DNA from: Cryptomeria japonica
Lineage: Eukaryota; Streptophyta; Pinopsida; Cupressales; Cupressaceae
Length of the DNA stretch: 64,000 nt
Direction of reading: 5' to 3'
NCBI RefSeq assembly: GCF_030272615.1
Contig: NC_081406.1
Coordinates: 185,603,770-185,667,769, forward strand
Shown piece by piece: positions 48,194 to 59,217 of this stretch (positions are counted from its first letter, which is position 1; each line of letters begins with the position of its first letter). A model generated the notes under the pieces. The model was not told the origin of the DNA and ran no database searches. It saw nothing but the letters and a program-made list of their open reading frames with translations. The position numbers and the translations under genes were made by a program.

Positions 48194-49812
48194 ATGTCTG
48201 ATGAGCCTGGATCACATAACATGAGTACTTCTGAGCCTAGTGTTCATCCTCGTGGGAGTGAGCAGACATCACACAAGTCTGCAACAACTCCACATGAGAT
48301 ACAACAACTCTACAATCAGACTGCTGAGGCACTCCAACATGCCTTAGATCATTTAAATATTACTTTGGAAAACATGCATGATCACACAAATAAACAAAGG
48401 GGTGAGACTATTAGACATGAGCTAGTTCATATGATGACCTCATCGACAATTATAATCCATATGGCGAGGTCAATGCAAAGGAATTCTATAGATCCCTTTC
48501 ATGCAGTGTATGTGGTACTGTGAAATGGGACACAGTGAATGATAGGGTTTCCACTGCTGATGTGAAAACCATGTTTCCTTATTATCAGGCCTTTGGTAGG
48601 GTGAAAAGCTATAAGCCTACTAGGTGCATAGATGCACTAGTAGCACCATTTATCTATCCTAGATGGTTATCCACTCATCATAGGTGGCCCCAAAAGGATG
48701 AGTTTCCCCTTTATGTCTGCAAACAATTATTTGTAGAGTTTCATTTGTTGGATGATGTTGATTACACTGATTTTCTTAAACATGATGGGCAAGGGAAGGG
48801 AAGATTTTTAGATAAGTTTAGATGACCAGGTGCACTCCTATCCATTAATAAATGGGCATTGATTGGTCCAAACCTTGTGTTTCTTCCCAAGAGTGCGGAC
48901 CTAGCACATGTTGCAGATAGTGTGCCAAATGACACTCGACAATCCATATTTTCCAGTATTGCTACTATAGCCACATAGGTAGATAAGATGACATCAGATT
49001 GGGTGGGTAGATATTTGTTGCACTCACATACTAGCATTCATGATGCATCAGCAAGTGATGATCCATATGTTCGAGTAAGGATACCATCATCAATGGATGT
49101 TGCATGCATGCATGGCATAGATCCTTTACGGTAGATGAGCGCATGCTTATCCAGTGATCTCTTGGATGCATATTAGGTCATTGCCATGGATCATGGGATC
49201 CCACTACAAGATGCCCCATCATTTGTTAGGCATGCACTTGGTAGACCAGGTGCATCTAGCCGTGGTTGTGAGCATATAGATTCTCAACCTACTACTAATG
49301 CACATCCTACTACCCCGCCCCAATATACAACAATTGGTCAGGATAAACCTCCTCCTCCTGTTTATACATCAGTTGATCAAACCACAGTGCCTGATACTGG
49401 ATTTTCAGGGATATTCACTACAATGCTTATGGAGCCAAACAGTTAGGGGGTCATGTTGCAATGGGCTCCTTGCATGATTCTGACATCAGCAGGATCGAAT
49501 GAGCCTTACATGTTGTAGGTATGAATTATATAATATATATTTTACTAATTTTAATTTAGATATTTTATATAGCTACTTGATTATACACGTGAACTGCATA
49601 GATTAAATTAATTATATATATTGGATTGTATTTTTTGAACAATATAGGGTATCACGTTAGGGTTGATGTATGGAGATTTGGATGTTGTCACTGACCTAGT
49701 TTTTCATTAGGAGACACAGGTATATATAAAGTTTAAATTATTATTTTTTTGTTTTTAAAGTTCTATTTAAATGGATATCTAAGTGTCGATTAAATAATCT
49801 CTCGAGTGATTT

Positions 49813-49861
<49 letters not shown>

Positions 49862-50505
49862 AACAAAATGTGTGTATTGTTTAGGATGAGCCATTCATCT
49901 TGCAAACATTCTAGAGTCTAGCATGGGCGCGATGGAGGTGTTAGGGACCCCAAGGTATGTTTATCTACAACCTTGTGTACATGTACATGTTCAAGTAGAT
50001 TAGATTTAAATAATAATAAATGTTTAAATAATGTATATGTTCAAGTTCATGTGTAATTTATATTGAAGGCGTAGGGGGCGATGTTTGAGCATTTGCACAT
50101 TGCCACCAACCCTGTTCATCATGAGACACATGTACATACATTATAACTTTAAATTAATTGAATCTTAAATATATAAGTTCTATTTTCAAAGGGTTAGTTT
50201 GCAAGTTATGAATATATGTATACACATGTATATTTAACAAAATTTTAACATTGCAGGATGCACCACTATCAGGCAGGTTGACCTCCTCATCACATAGATG
50301 TCCTAGAATCCTACATGCACATGTTGGTAATGTTAGAGACTATTCATAGGTATGTTTGTCTACGTACAAATGCTCATAATCTATGTTACTTAAAAAAATT
50401 TACTTTAGTACATTCAAATTAAATGTTGAATGTATGATTTTATGCATGCATACTCTATTGCAGGTGCATGGATCAGGACATGCTTTAGGGCAGGGCCCCA
50501 AGTGA
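48194..50505 (+). pseudogene. Unrecognised multi-exon partner gene of the 16 kb element
   Basis: The start is the ATG at 48194 (context ACATCATGTCT). The N-terminus is Ser/His-rich, then a helical region, then KWDTVNDRVSTADVKTMFPY and PFIYPRWLSTHHRWPQKDEF, ending in a Pro/Thr-rich part (to about 49445). A one-base frameshift lies near 48520. In-frame TGA/TAG codons near 48823, 48976, 49132 and 49174 all fit TGG or CAG origins. Small exon-like blocks with AG and GTATG borders follow (about 49648-49722, 49885-49953, 50069-50132, 50257-50350, 50464-50505). No known domain is seen; it could be an accessory transposition protein. Confidence 0.55.
49816..49859. repeat. (TA)n microsatellite
   Basis: About 22 TA units in a putative intron. 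Confidence 0.95.
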
Positions 50506-50983
50506 CCCATTCTTTATATATATATGTGCATGGGCACACATTTTATAGACATTTCAAATATATTTTTACAAGTGTACTAGACATTTCATACTTGTGTATT
50601 GTACACATTTCATATGCGTATGTGTACTAGATATTTATTTTCCATATTTCATGTGTGTGTGTGTATGTGCTAGATAGATGTACACTTCATAGACATACAT
50701 GTGTGTGTGTGTTAGATAGATCTACATTTCATACTACTTTGCACGTTTATATATAGATAGATTACATTTTTTAAAGTTAAGTGTTTAAATTATAGAATCT
50801 CTAAGTCATTTGAATTTAGTTACTTGTGTTCTAGTTAATTGTACATGTGTATGTGAAAGTTAAGTGTTTATGTCTATTTTAACTTTGTTCATTGTTAAAC
50901 AAATTTAGTTGTTAAAATTTAATTTAGTTGTTCATTTTAGTTAAGTGTTTATGTACATGTTTAATGAACTTACTTGAAAAAAT
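50506..50983. other. AT-rich spacer with TG/TAGATAGAT repeats
   Basis: Contains repeated GTGTGTGTGT plus TAGATAGAT and TACATTTCATA pieces (50640-50740). No gene is seen. Confidence 0.5.
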
Positions 50984-51339
50984 TAATATCCCCTTAAATA
51001 TTCCCGTAAATCCCCTTAAGACAACTTAGTCCTTAGGACAACATAATTAGATGAATCCAAACAACATAATTAAATGAAACAATATATGTGTAAATATAAA
51101 TGAAATTAATGTACATAGATGAGTAAAACGAATCCATGCATGTGTAAAAATATAAAATAATCAATCCCCTTAAATATCCCTTAAATCCCCTTAAGATCAC
51201 TTAAGACACCTTAGGACAACATAATTAGCTGAATCCAAACAACATAATTAAATGAAACAATATATGTGTTTAAATATAAATGAAATGAATGTGCATAGAT
51301 GAATAAAATGAATCCATGCATGTGTAAAATTATAAAAGA
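50984..51339 (+). repeat. ~178-bp tandem repeat, first two units
   Basis: Each unit runs from AATCCCCTTAAATA through CCTTAGGACAACATAATTAG and AATTAAATGAAACAATATAT to GAATCCATGCATGTGTAAAA. The array continues at 53733 after the nested copia element. The CCCCTTAAGACCACTTA segment resembles part of the 138-bp satellite. Confidence 0.9.
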
Positions 51340-51802
51340 TGTTGGTGTAAATAGTTATTCATCTTGGATATTATTACACTTTACTTAAGTTTACTTAGGA
51401 AATGCATTTCATAGTAGTTTGGGTATGAGACACTTGGGTGTTTGTGCCACATTGGGATAGTGTGTGTAGGATAATTTCCATCTTTTGTGGACTTATCTTG
51501 TTGTTACATTCCACATTCAGTGGGTGATCCACCTCATGTGGAATATTATATTGTTTCTCCTACCTACCCACAGCTATTTCCTACCTACCCTTGTTTATTA
51601 TTGAGCCACATTTTATGTTTGTGTGCTCACATATCTATATAGCCTTGCCTATATAAGCAGACTCATATTCATTGTATGTAACGATTGATGATCCAGTTGA
51701 TCAGTATTTTCATCTTGATAGAGTACAGTTTATTTCTATCATCTATTTTGTTCTCTCTTATTTTTTCTTTCCATTTCCTCTAGATCTTGGCAAAATCGCA
51801 CA
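51340..51802 (+). repeat. 5' LTR of the second copia-family element
   Basis: 463 bp, TGTTGGTG start, CGCACA end, TATATAAG box near 51650. Confidence 0.9.
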
Positions 51803-53264
51803 TGGTATTAGAGCCATTAGAGTGCCATTGGTTTGTCAATTGAGAGAAATTTGAGGTTTGCATTTTGGAGATTTCTATTGCAGGTTTTTATTGAAGATTT
51901 TTGGGTCAAATATGAGTTCACCATTGGATTGAGAAGGTCCAAGAAATTCAGTTTTGCCTTTTGTTTCATCAAAATTGGACTTTGGAGGCCAAATCTAGAG
52001 GCATTTGAAGTTTGAAGCTATAGTGGAAATTTTCTAGAAATTATAATTTTGCACACAATTTTCAAAAAGCGACATCTCACTCATCCAGACTCATTTTTTT
52101 GAGCAATTTTTTTTGTTTTGGGGTATAATTTCATGATTTGTACAGTGGTGCAATATTTTTCTATTTTTCGAATATAGGTTTTTCAGAAATTATGAAATCT
52201 CAATTTTTACAACTTTGGAGGCTTCATTTGGGCTCATATGGACTCCTTTTTAGATGCCTTTTTTTTGAAAGTACATATTTTTTCATCCGCTTTCATAATT
52301 TGCCATTTGTTTGCAATGATTTTGAGTATAAATTGTAGTTTTAGTATTTGACCATTTTTGGCCTATTTGGTACTTGTATTTTGCTTGGATCTCAGTTTAG
52401 ATCACTAGAAGTATTTGTTGAAGTCTCTTATATCTCATTTTGAGAAGTTGTAATCATTTAAATTATAAGTCCACTTTTCCATTATTTGCAAGTTCCAACA
52501 TGATCTTTTTATGGGGGGGTCAGTTGTTCATTTATATCTCTTGGTGAAATTTCATTCGGAGGCATCTTCATCTGCAGTATTATACAAGGCTTCTTATTGG
52601 TGGCATCATTTTCATGTTTCCACATTTAAATATTTTATCATGATGTATGCTCTTGCTTGAGGAATGTTGTACTTGCACTATCATAAAGTGCCACACCTCT
52701 TTGTATCATGTCATTATTGACTATTTGATGTAATCCTCTTGTACATGTAGATTAGGAATATCTTGTGAGACTTGGTGCATGGCTCCAGTTGAGACTTATA
52801 TTGTACACATTTGTGCATGTCCCCCATGAGACTTGGATTGCACTAGTATTTCTACCATTTATGAGTATCCAGATGATGCTCAAAGTAGGTTGTCTCCATG
52901 CCTGATCTTCTTTTTGTTGCAGCGAGTGATTCATCATCATCGACTTGGTACCTAGTTTTGTCACACTTTGACATTATTGGTGCAACATTGGCTCTCTTTC
53001 TTCCTTATAGGGAGGTATTTTGGTCAACATCATTGGACCATCTTTGCAGGAGATTCATCATTGAGAGCATTGTGTGCTTTCATCATCTCTCTTTTGGGGG
53101 AGGGGTTTTTCCCATTGGGTTTTCTCTCTTTCTTTGTTTATGGGAGATTTCATTTTCATTTGTCCATGGGTACCTAACATGGCCTTGTAGCCGGGACCCA
53201 TCTTGCATTGCTTAGTTGCATTTTAGACTTTAGTGCATTCCCCTAAGTTGCACTTAAGGGGGGG

Positions 53265-53727
53265 TGTTTGTGTAAATAATTATTCATCTTGGATATTATT
53301 ACACTTTACTTAAGTTTACTTAGGAAATGCATTTCATAGTAGTTTGGGTGTGAGACACTTGGGCGTTTGTACCACATTGGGATAGTATGTGTAGAAGAAT
53401 TTCCACTTTTTGTGGACTTATCTTGCTGCTACATTCCACATTCAATGGGTGATCCACCTCATGTGGAATATTATATTGTTTCTCTTACCTACCCACACCT
53501 ATTCCCTACCTATCCATGTTTCTTATTAAGTCACATGTCATGTTTGTGTGCTCACATATCTATATAGCCTTGCCTATATAAGTAGACTCATATTCCATGT
53601 ATGTAACGATTGATGGTACAGTTGATCGGTATTTTCATCTTGATAGAATATAGTTTATTTCTATCATCTATTTTGTTCTATCTTATTTGTGTTTTCCATT
53701 GCCTCTAGATGCTGGCAAAATCTCACA
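53265..53727 (+). repeat. 3' LTR of the second copia-family element
   Basis: 463 bp, preceded by CACTTAAGGGGGGG, followed by the duplication AAAGA. Confidence 0.9.
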
Positions 53728-53732
53728 AAAGA

Positions 53733-54430
53733 ATGAATCCCCTTAAATCCCCTTAAGACCACTTAGAACACCTTAGGACAACATAATTAGATGAATCCAA
53801 ACAACATAATTAAATGAAACAATATGTGTGTAAATATAAATGAAATTAATGTACATAGATGAATAAAATGAATCCATGCATGTGTAAAAATATAAAAGAA
53901 TCAATCCCCTTAAATACCCCCTTAAATCCCCTTAAGACCACTTAGAACACCTTAGGACAACATAATTAGATGAATCCAATAAAAATAATTAAATGAAACA
54001 ATATATGTGTAAATATAAATGAAATGAATGTACATAGATGAATAAAGTGAATCCATGCATGTGTAAAAATATAAAAGAATCAATCCCCTTAAATACCCCC
54101 TTAAACCCCCTTAAGACCACTTAAAACACCTTAGGACAAAATAATTAGATGAATCCAAACAACATAATAAAATGAAACAATATATGTGTAATATAAATGA
54201 AATGAATGTACATAGATTAATAAAATGAATCCATGCATGTGTAAAAATATAAAAGAATCAATGACGCAAATATCCCCTTAAATGCCCTTAAGACCACTTA
54301 AAACACCTTAGGTCACCATAATTAGATGAATCCAAATAACCTAATTAAATGAAAAAATATATGTGTAAATATAAATGAAATGAATAAATAGATGAATAAA
54401 ACAAGTAAAATCAATGTATAAAACGTAAAA
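53733..54430 (+). repeat. ~178-bp tandem repeat, remaining units
   Basis: About four further units start near 53733, 53905, 54080 and 54260. Together with 50984-51339 there are about six. Unit borders are marked by AAAAGAATCAATCCCCTTAA. Confidence 0.9.
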
Positions 54431-54570
54431 TAAATGCATCAACAAAACTAAATTTCCACAAGTTATCCAAATTGCTACACATGTCTAGATATATCTAAAT
54501 ATATATATGAGTTTCTCAAAATACTTGACCTATCTAATATATTTTACTTGTTCAAACATAACAAGTGAAC

Positions 54571-55681
54571 TTAAAGCTCATGGTACATATAATCTGGATC
54601 CTCCCTATCTTTTATAATTTCTAAAAAAATTTCATGATCTTCAATAGGAAACCACCACTTTTGGTTGCCACGTCCTCTTTTTGGCAATGTCCCCAACTGC
54701 AATCTTGTCGCTATTACTAAGTGATTATAGTGTACAACTTTTTGGCTAGGCATATAATCAATGAATGTTACACCATTTGTATCTATCTTTATTTGTTGGT
54801 AATAGGTGCCTTCAACAACAATTGAACTAGTGGGATATTGTTGCCCATTATCATCACTGACTGATTCCAATAACTTGCATTTTGGTTGTGTGCATCTCAG
54901 TAGATAATAATCTACACTTTTGGTATTGTTAGGATCAACAATCACTGCAAAAATATCACCTGTGAAAATAGATTGCGCATGTATATATATTACAAGCAAT
55001 ATTAGTTCATTACACATTTTTAAATTAATGAAGAATTTAAAAATTTGTACATGTACATATATGTAATTTACAAACTATGCATGCACGCACCTGTAACAAC
55101 TAAATCAGAAACACGTTCATAATCAACTGAATATAGAGGATCATGAATATCAATAATGTCACTATCTTTGTAAGGAGGCATTGTGATAAAATATTTCATA
55201 TCCCATTGCAAAACATATCCATTAGCAATATTTTGACAATGAGTATCTCTGTTGTTCACAATGCAATCAACACAAAAGCATGATTTTCCTCTTGCAAGAA
55301 TAACACAAGGCTTGCTAAATCCCGTAGTCATGACTTGATTAAAAATTATAATACCATTAATTGAGTGACAATTATAAGGACTTGATCGATCAATATCTGA
55401 TAATACATACAAAAATTATTTAGTCAATTTTAGTTCATTTCACACACACATATATATACACTTGAATTTTAAAAATAATTGAAGAACACCAAGAATGTTT
55501 AAGAAATTATATGTATACCTTTAACTTCCCAAAAATAACACTTGTTGTAAGTTGTATCATGACCAACAAAATGATTTTTGCACCATTCAATAATATCATT
55601 ACAATTATGTATGGTGTTACCTATACAAAATCTCTTTCTTTAGAAAATTGGACAACCCACATGTGTATATATATATATATA

Positions 55682-55734
<53 letters not shown>

Positions 55735-57673
55735 TAATCTATGAAGATAATTTACCTGCAAGTTCATGTTGGCGAAGTGCATGCTTCACACATGCTCCTT
55801 CTCCATCATCGTCTCCTTTTCCATGTCCACTCTCAAAGAAGTTCCACAAAAACTTTATGATACGTCGAGCATGTTGTAGGGATAACCAGTTAAAAGATTT
55901 TGTAGACTTAAATTGCCCTGACATGAATAACATATATATGAAATATATATATTTAAACTTTGACTTGTTATAAACAATCAAATCATATATATATATAAAC
56001 TTAAATAATCAATTTCAAATCTAATGTACTTACCGGCACATCCATCTAACCAAATCCAATGTTGTGTACATTCTATCCCACAATCTTTAATATCTTAAAA
56101 AAAAAATCCAAAATAATATGCTTCATAGCTCCTATCATGACATGTATAATCACTAATATAGAAATGGACCTCCTTGATGATAATGTGTTAATTTTAAGTA
56201 CTCTCTATACCTTCCACATGAAATTGTGCATGTCTATAGCAAACTTGTACAAATATTGCAACTTAATTAGAATGATAATATTGACTTTTAATTTCTGTGT
56301 GAGGACTAAATGTATAGTTCTCAGAGAAATCTACAATTGAAAGAATACAACCTAGTGGAAAACAATTCTTTGAATCATGAAACTATTTAGTCTACCATCT
56401 TGCACCATGACAATGTTGGATATGTGGATATATCATATTATAAAATCTATCTATAAACTGAATGTAGGGAAATTCACACTCTTTCAACATAATATTTTTG
56501 GATTCAGTTCATGACTTTGGTATGTCTCATATTCAAATCTCTTCCATATAACTAGTGCATGAATATCCATATTCTCTATTTGCAACACAAACTTACTCAA
56601 AAATCCACAATCATTGCATTCACCTTTTATACATTGTATTTTGAACTCATAAAAATCTTCTAATTTATCACATAAAATAGACTTCACAAATTGTCTTGTA
56701 CTTGTAGGAATGACTAGATTTGGATTAATTGTTGCCATGAACTTCTTATATGATTGCAAGTGTAGATTAAATTCAACATGATTTCGACAACAACAAGTTT
56801 CACGTACCTTATTAATGCGTACAAAGCAACGACAAAATCTCTCAAACATCCTTTGGCAAATCTGTACATCTAAATATTCTTGCTTGAATGCTTCAAACAA
56901 TTCACTTTGTGTTGTATCTAAGAAATGTTTTGGATGTGTAATATTTTTACCATCTTCATATATCATCTGTATAGTATCCCTTCTATTGGAGGAAACATGA
57001 GATTGGTTCATCCAATAATCAATGACTTGTCTTTTTACATCTTTAGAAATTCTATCTTTTCTAGGAACCCTACAGATATTTACCCAATTCTTTTCAACGT
57101 TTTGATCTAACATATTTCTCTTCCTAATGTATCTTTTAACAGTTCTTCTAGATACATTCATTAATTGATAAAATTCATTAACTTGTTTTTTACGAGTCAA
57201 TTCCTTACTAGTAATCATAGTCATCAATGCTCTACATGCAACACTTAAATCAACACCTCGACTTGTGTTCTCAATACAATTAAATGCTTCTTGTAAATTT
57301 TCAATTATAGTTACTTTTAGTAATGTATCACTTGAACTTTTCTTATTACCAACACCCAACAAGTCCAAAACAGGTTTCATTTCCGTTTTCCAAAATAACT
57401 TAGCAAATAATTGTGCTATTTCAACAATAGACTTATTTTTAAAATAATCATCCCACAAATTCTTACAATGAAATTTTAATGTGCTTTCAGGTATCATATC
57501 TTTAGATGGAATTTCATTGAAAAGACTATCTTCATCCATTTCCATCATATTTTTCATACCAAAAAAAATATTTTCATCTCGTACCTAAGTAGATGACTAC
57601 ATTTTGTATGACCTTTCATCTTATCATCCCTTTTACGATTATACAACCTTGATCTAGTCCTCTTATTCCCCAT
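54571..57673 (-). pseudogene. Five-exon DDE transposase-like gene of the 16 kb element
   Basis: Exons on the minus strand: 57673-56034, 55917-55756, 55620-55519, 55396-55091, 54959-54571. All four introns are GT-AG and join in phase 1. The product would be about 866 residues. Exon 1 has a helix-turn-helix-like stretch (NVSRRTVKRYIRKR), a Cys/His cluster (ETCCCRNH ... GECNDCG), then VDFSENY (Asp at 56331-56329) and WLDGCAG (Asp at 56046-56044). Exon 2 gives QFKSTKSF and FFESGHGKGDDDGEG (Glu at 55834-55832). This is the pattern of an RNase H-like D-D-E transposase, and similar DFSENY / DGP-QY / SHGKG proteins occur in animal transposons. It is broken by a frameshift in a T-run (~57566), one near 56490, and six or seven stops between 56394 and 56085, mostly CAA/CAG to TAA/TAG. 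Exons 2-5 are open. Confidence 0.75.
55683..55733 (+). repeat. (TG)n microsatellite in intron 2
   Basis: About 24 GT units inside intron 2 of the transposase-like gene, next to an (AT)n run. Confidence 0.95.
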
Positions 57674-58339
57674 TGCAAAAAATATTTAGATCTTCAAAAT
57701 TTTGTGCTTTGAACCTAAAAACAACACATGCAAATATGCATATCTTCAAAATTTAGTGCTTTGAACTAAAAAAGGTTATATATCTAATAACTTTTCATTG
57801 GTTCTTAACAAAAGAATGTAATTAGTGAAATGTATAAATAATTTTGCATTCTTAAACTTAACATGTGTAAATTTTATCCATTTAGATCATTTGACTTGAA
57901 GTCCAATTTTTATAATTTAGAAAATGAAAAAATAAGGCTCAAGAAATTTAGGAGCATTGATAAAAAGTAAGAAATTAAGCATACTTCAATTAGATACATT
58001 TGACTGTATGCAATGTACATATGAACATGATTTAATAACATTAATTGCTTGAAATCACTTAGGTAATATATATAGAGAATTTGAGTCAAATATTAGGAAA
58101 TAAAATATAATATCAAAATCTTCGCCCCTTTACAAAATAAGAAATATTCGCTCCTCTATAATCTTCCTACTCGCTCCAAAATGCCACTTTATTTGAAAAA
58201 AAAATGATTGTTTGCAAAAATAACTCTTATTATTTTCACACTTGATTGATTTGGTTTTTTTAATGCTAAAAATAATTCTTTTTTATATGTGGTTCAAGCG
58301 ACTAGAAGCTTGTACGATTGGTCACGTCATCCCTCATAG
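57674..58339 (-). other. Upstream region of the transposase-like gene
   Basis: AT-rich, no reading frame; would contain the promoter. It includes CTCGTTCC-free short repeats such as CTTCAAAATTT...GTGCTTTGAAC twice (57690-57770). No TATA box can be placed with confidence. Confidence 0.4.
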
Positions 58340-58427
58340 TTCTGGTCGGAACCCTTCTGGCCAGAACATTTCCGGTTGGAACCCTTCCAGCCAAAACATT
58401 TCTAGTTGGAACGTTTCCAATCGGAAA
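58340..58427. repeat. Three ~29-bp dyad repeats near the right end
   Basis: Dyads at 58340-58366, 58369-58396 and 58399-58427 each pair a GG(T/C)(T/C)GGAAC-type half with its complement. The third matches the left-end palindrome (43312-43340) at 25 of 29 positions. They may be subterminal binding sites for the element's proteins. Confidence 0.8.
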
Positions 58428-59142
58428 GGCTTATGTGGAATGCCAAGTAGCAGCCACATCAACAAAAATGATGATTTTCTCAAACTTGTCACTTCAGCAA
58501 CAAAATTCAATAGGTAAGTTAAACTTATTAAAAAAATTAAAAATACCCTTTTTTATAAATCAAAGTCATGATTCTACTCATATAATTTTTTTAATGTTTT
58601 GATTACATTTAATATATATAAAATTAAAAATACTACAACTAGGTATTCTTTTGTTCAATATGAATCTTCTTTGAAAAAAAAAAATCACTTCAAAAAAGTT
58701 GAACAAAAATACGGTGCACTAGAAGAGAGAGTCTTTTCCAAAAGGGCATTTTTAGTTTTTGGATTATCATTAATTGAATAGACAAATTGTGGTGGGAGAC
58801 AAAAACTGTCAAATTCTGATGTATTCGACTTCCAAATGCTATTACAAAGAAAATATACATCAACTTTTTAAAAAAAAAAATTCATGCACTATATAAATAT
58901 GTGATCTATAACTGATATCAAAATGAAAAAAAAAGGTTGATTTACATTTACTTTTGAGGTGGGAACCAAACCCCCTGTTTTTCAACGTTTTCAGCAATAA
59001 AAAAATAGACTTTAAAGCTAAAAAAGACATATAAATTATTGACAAAAGAAATTTCAAAAAATAGTAGAATTAAACTTCAACACATTTTACACATTTCATC
59101 AGTTTACATCATCTTCAAATTCAAAATGCAAATGATACTTTT
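58428..59142. other. Right subterminal region of the 16 kb element
   Basis: A splice-donor-like ATAG|GTAAGTT occurs near 58513. The rest is AT-rich and no gene is supported. Confidence 0.4.
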
Positions 59143-59204
59143 ATGGTGACGAAATTGAATAGTTATTGTTGTGTTAGCCTTTTCCTTTGTAAAAGTGTGA
59201 CACA
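59143..59204 (-). repeat. Right terminal inverted repeat of the 16 kb element
   Basis: Complement blocks: TGTGTCACACTTT (59204-59192), GGCTAACA (59179-59172), CTATTC (59162-59157), AATTT (59156-59152), CACCAT (59148-59143). Beyond it, telomere-like repeats begin at about 59218. Confidence 0.7.
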
Positions 59205-59217
59205 AGTTAGTACTTTT

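Larger units (their letters stand above)
51340..53727 (+). mobile_element. Second copy of the copia family, non-coding (2.39 kb)
   Basis: LTRs 51340-51802 and 53265-53727 (463 bp each) are clearly related to those at 22792-25761. The target duplication is AAAGA (51335-51339, 53728-53732), and the insertion splits a 178-bp repeat unit. The PBS has changed to TGGTATTAGAGC (51803-51814). The interior (1.46 kb) has no gag or protease. Its last ~100 bases and polypurine tract match those of the other copy. Confidence 0.92.
43224..59204. mobile_element. Candidate ~16 kb two-gene DNA transposon
   Basis: The block interrupts a CCCTAA-type array and has inverted ends that match in order: TGTGTCACACTTT, GGCTAACA, CTATTC, AATTT, CACCAT (left 43224-43278, right 59204-59143). 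Inside, an unknown gene (+) and a transposase-like gene (-) converge. Related dyad palindromes lie near both ends (43312-43340, 58399-58427). Satellites, a gene-fragment inverted repeat and a nested copia element fill the rest. No clear target duplication is visible, and exact ends may be up to 9 bases further out. Both genes are broken, so this copy is dead or non-autonomous. Confidence 0.65.

Noticed and set aside
48194-50505. Assignment of the partner gene to TNP1/TNPA of CACTA elements
   Set aside because: The ends do not start with CACTA and the other gene lacks TNP2-type features; only the two-gene layout is similar.
55511-55744. Open frame ending in a Cys/Val run on the plus strand
   Set aside because: It is antisense to the transposase-like gene, and the CV run is the translated (GT)n microsatellite.
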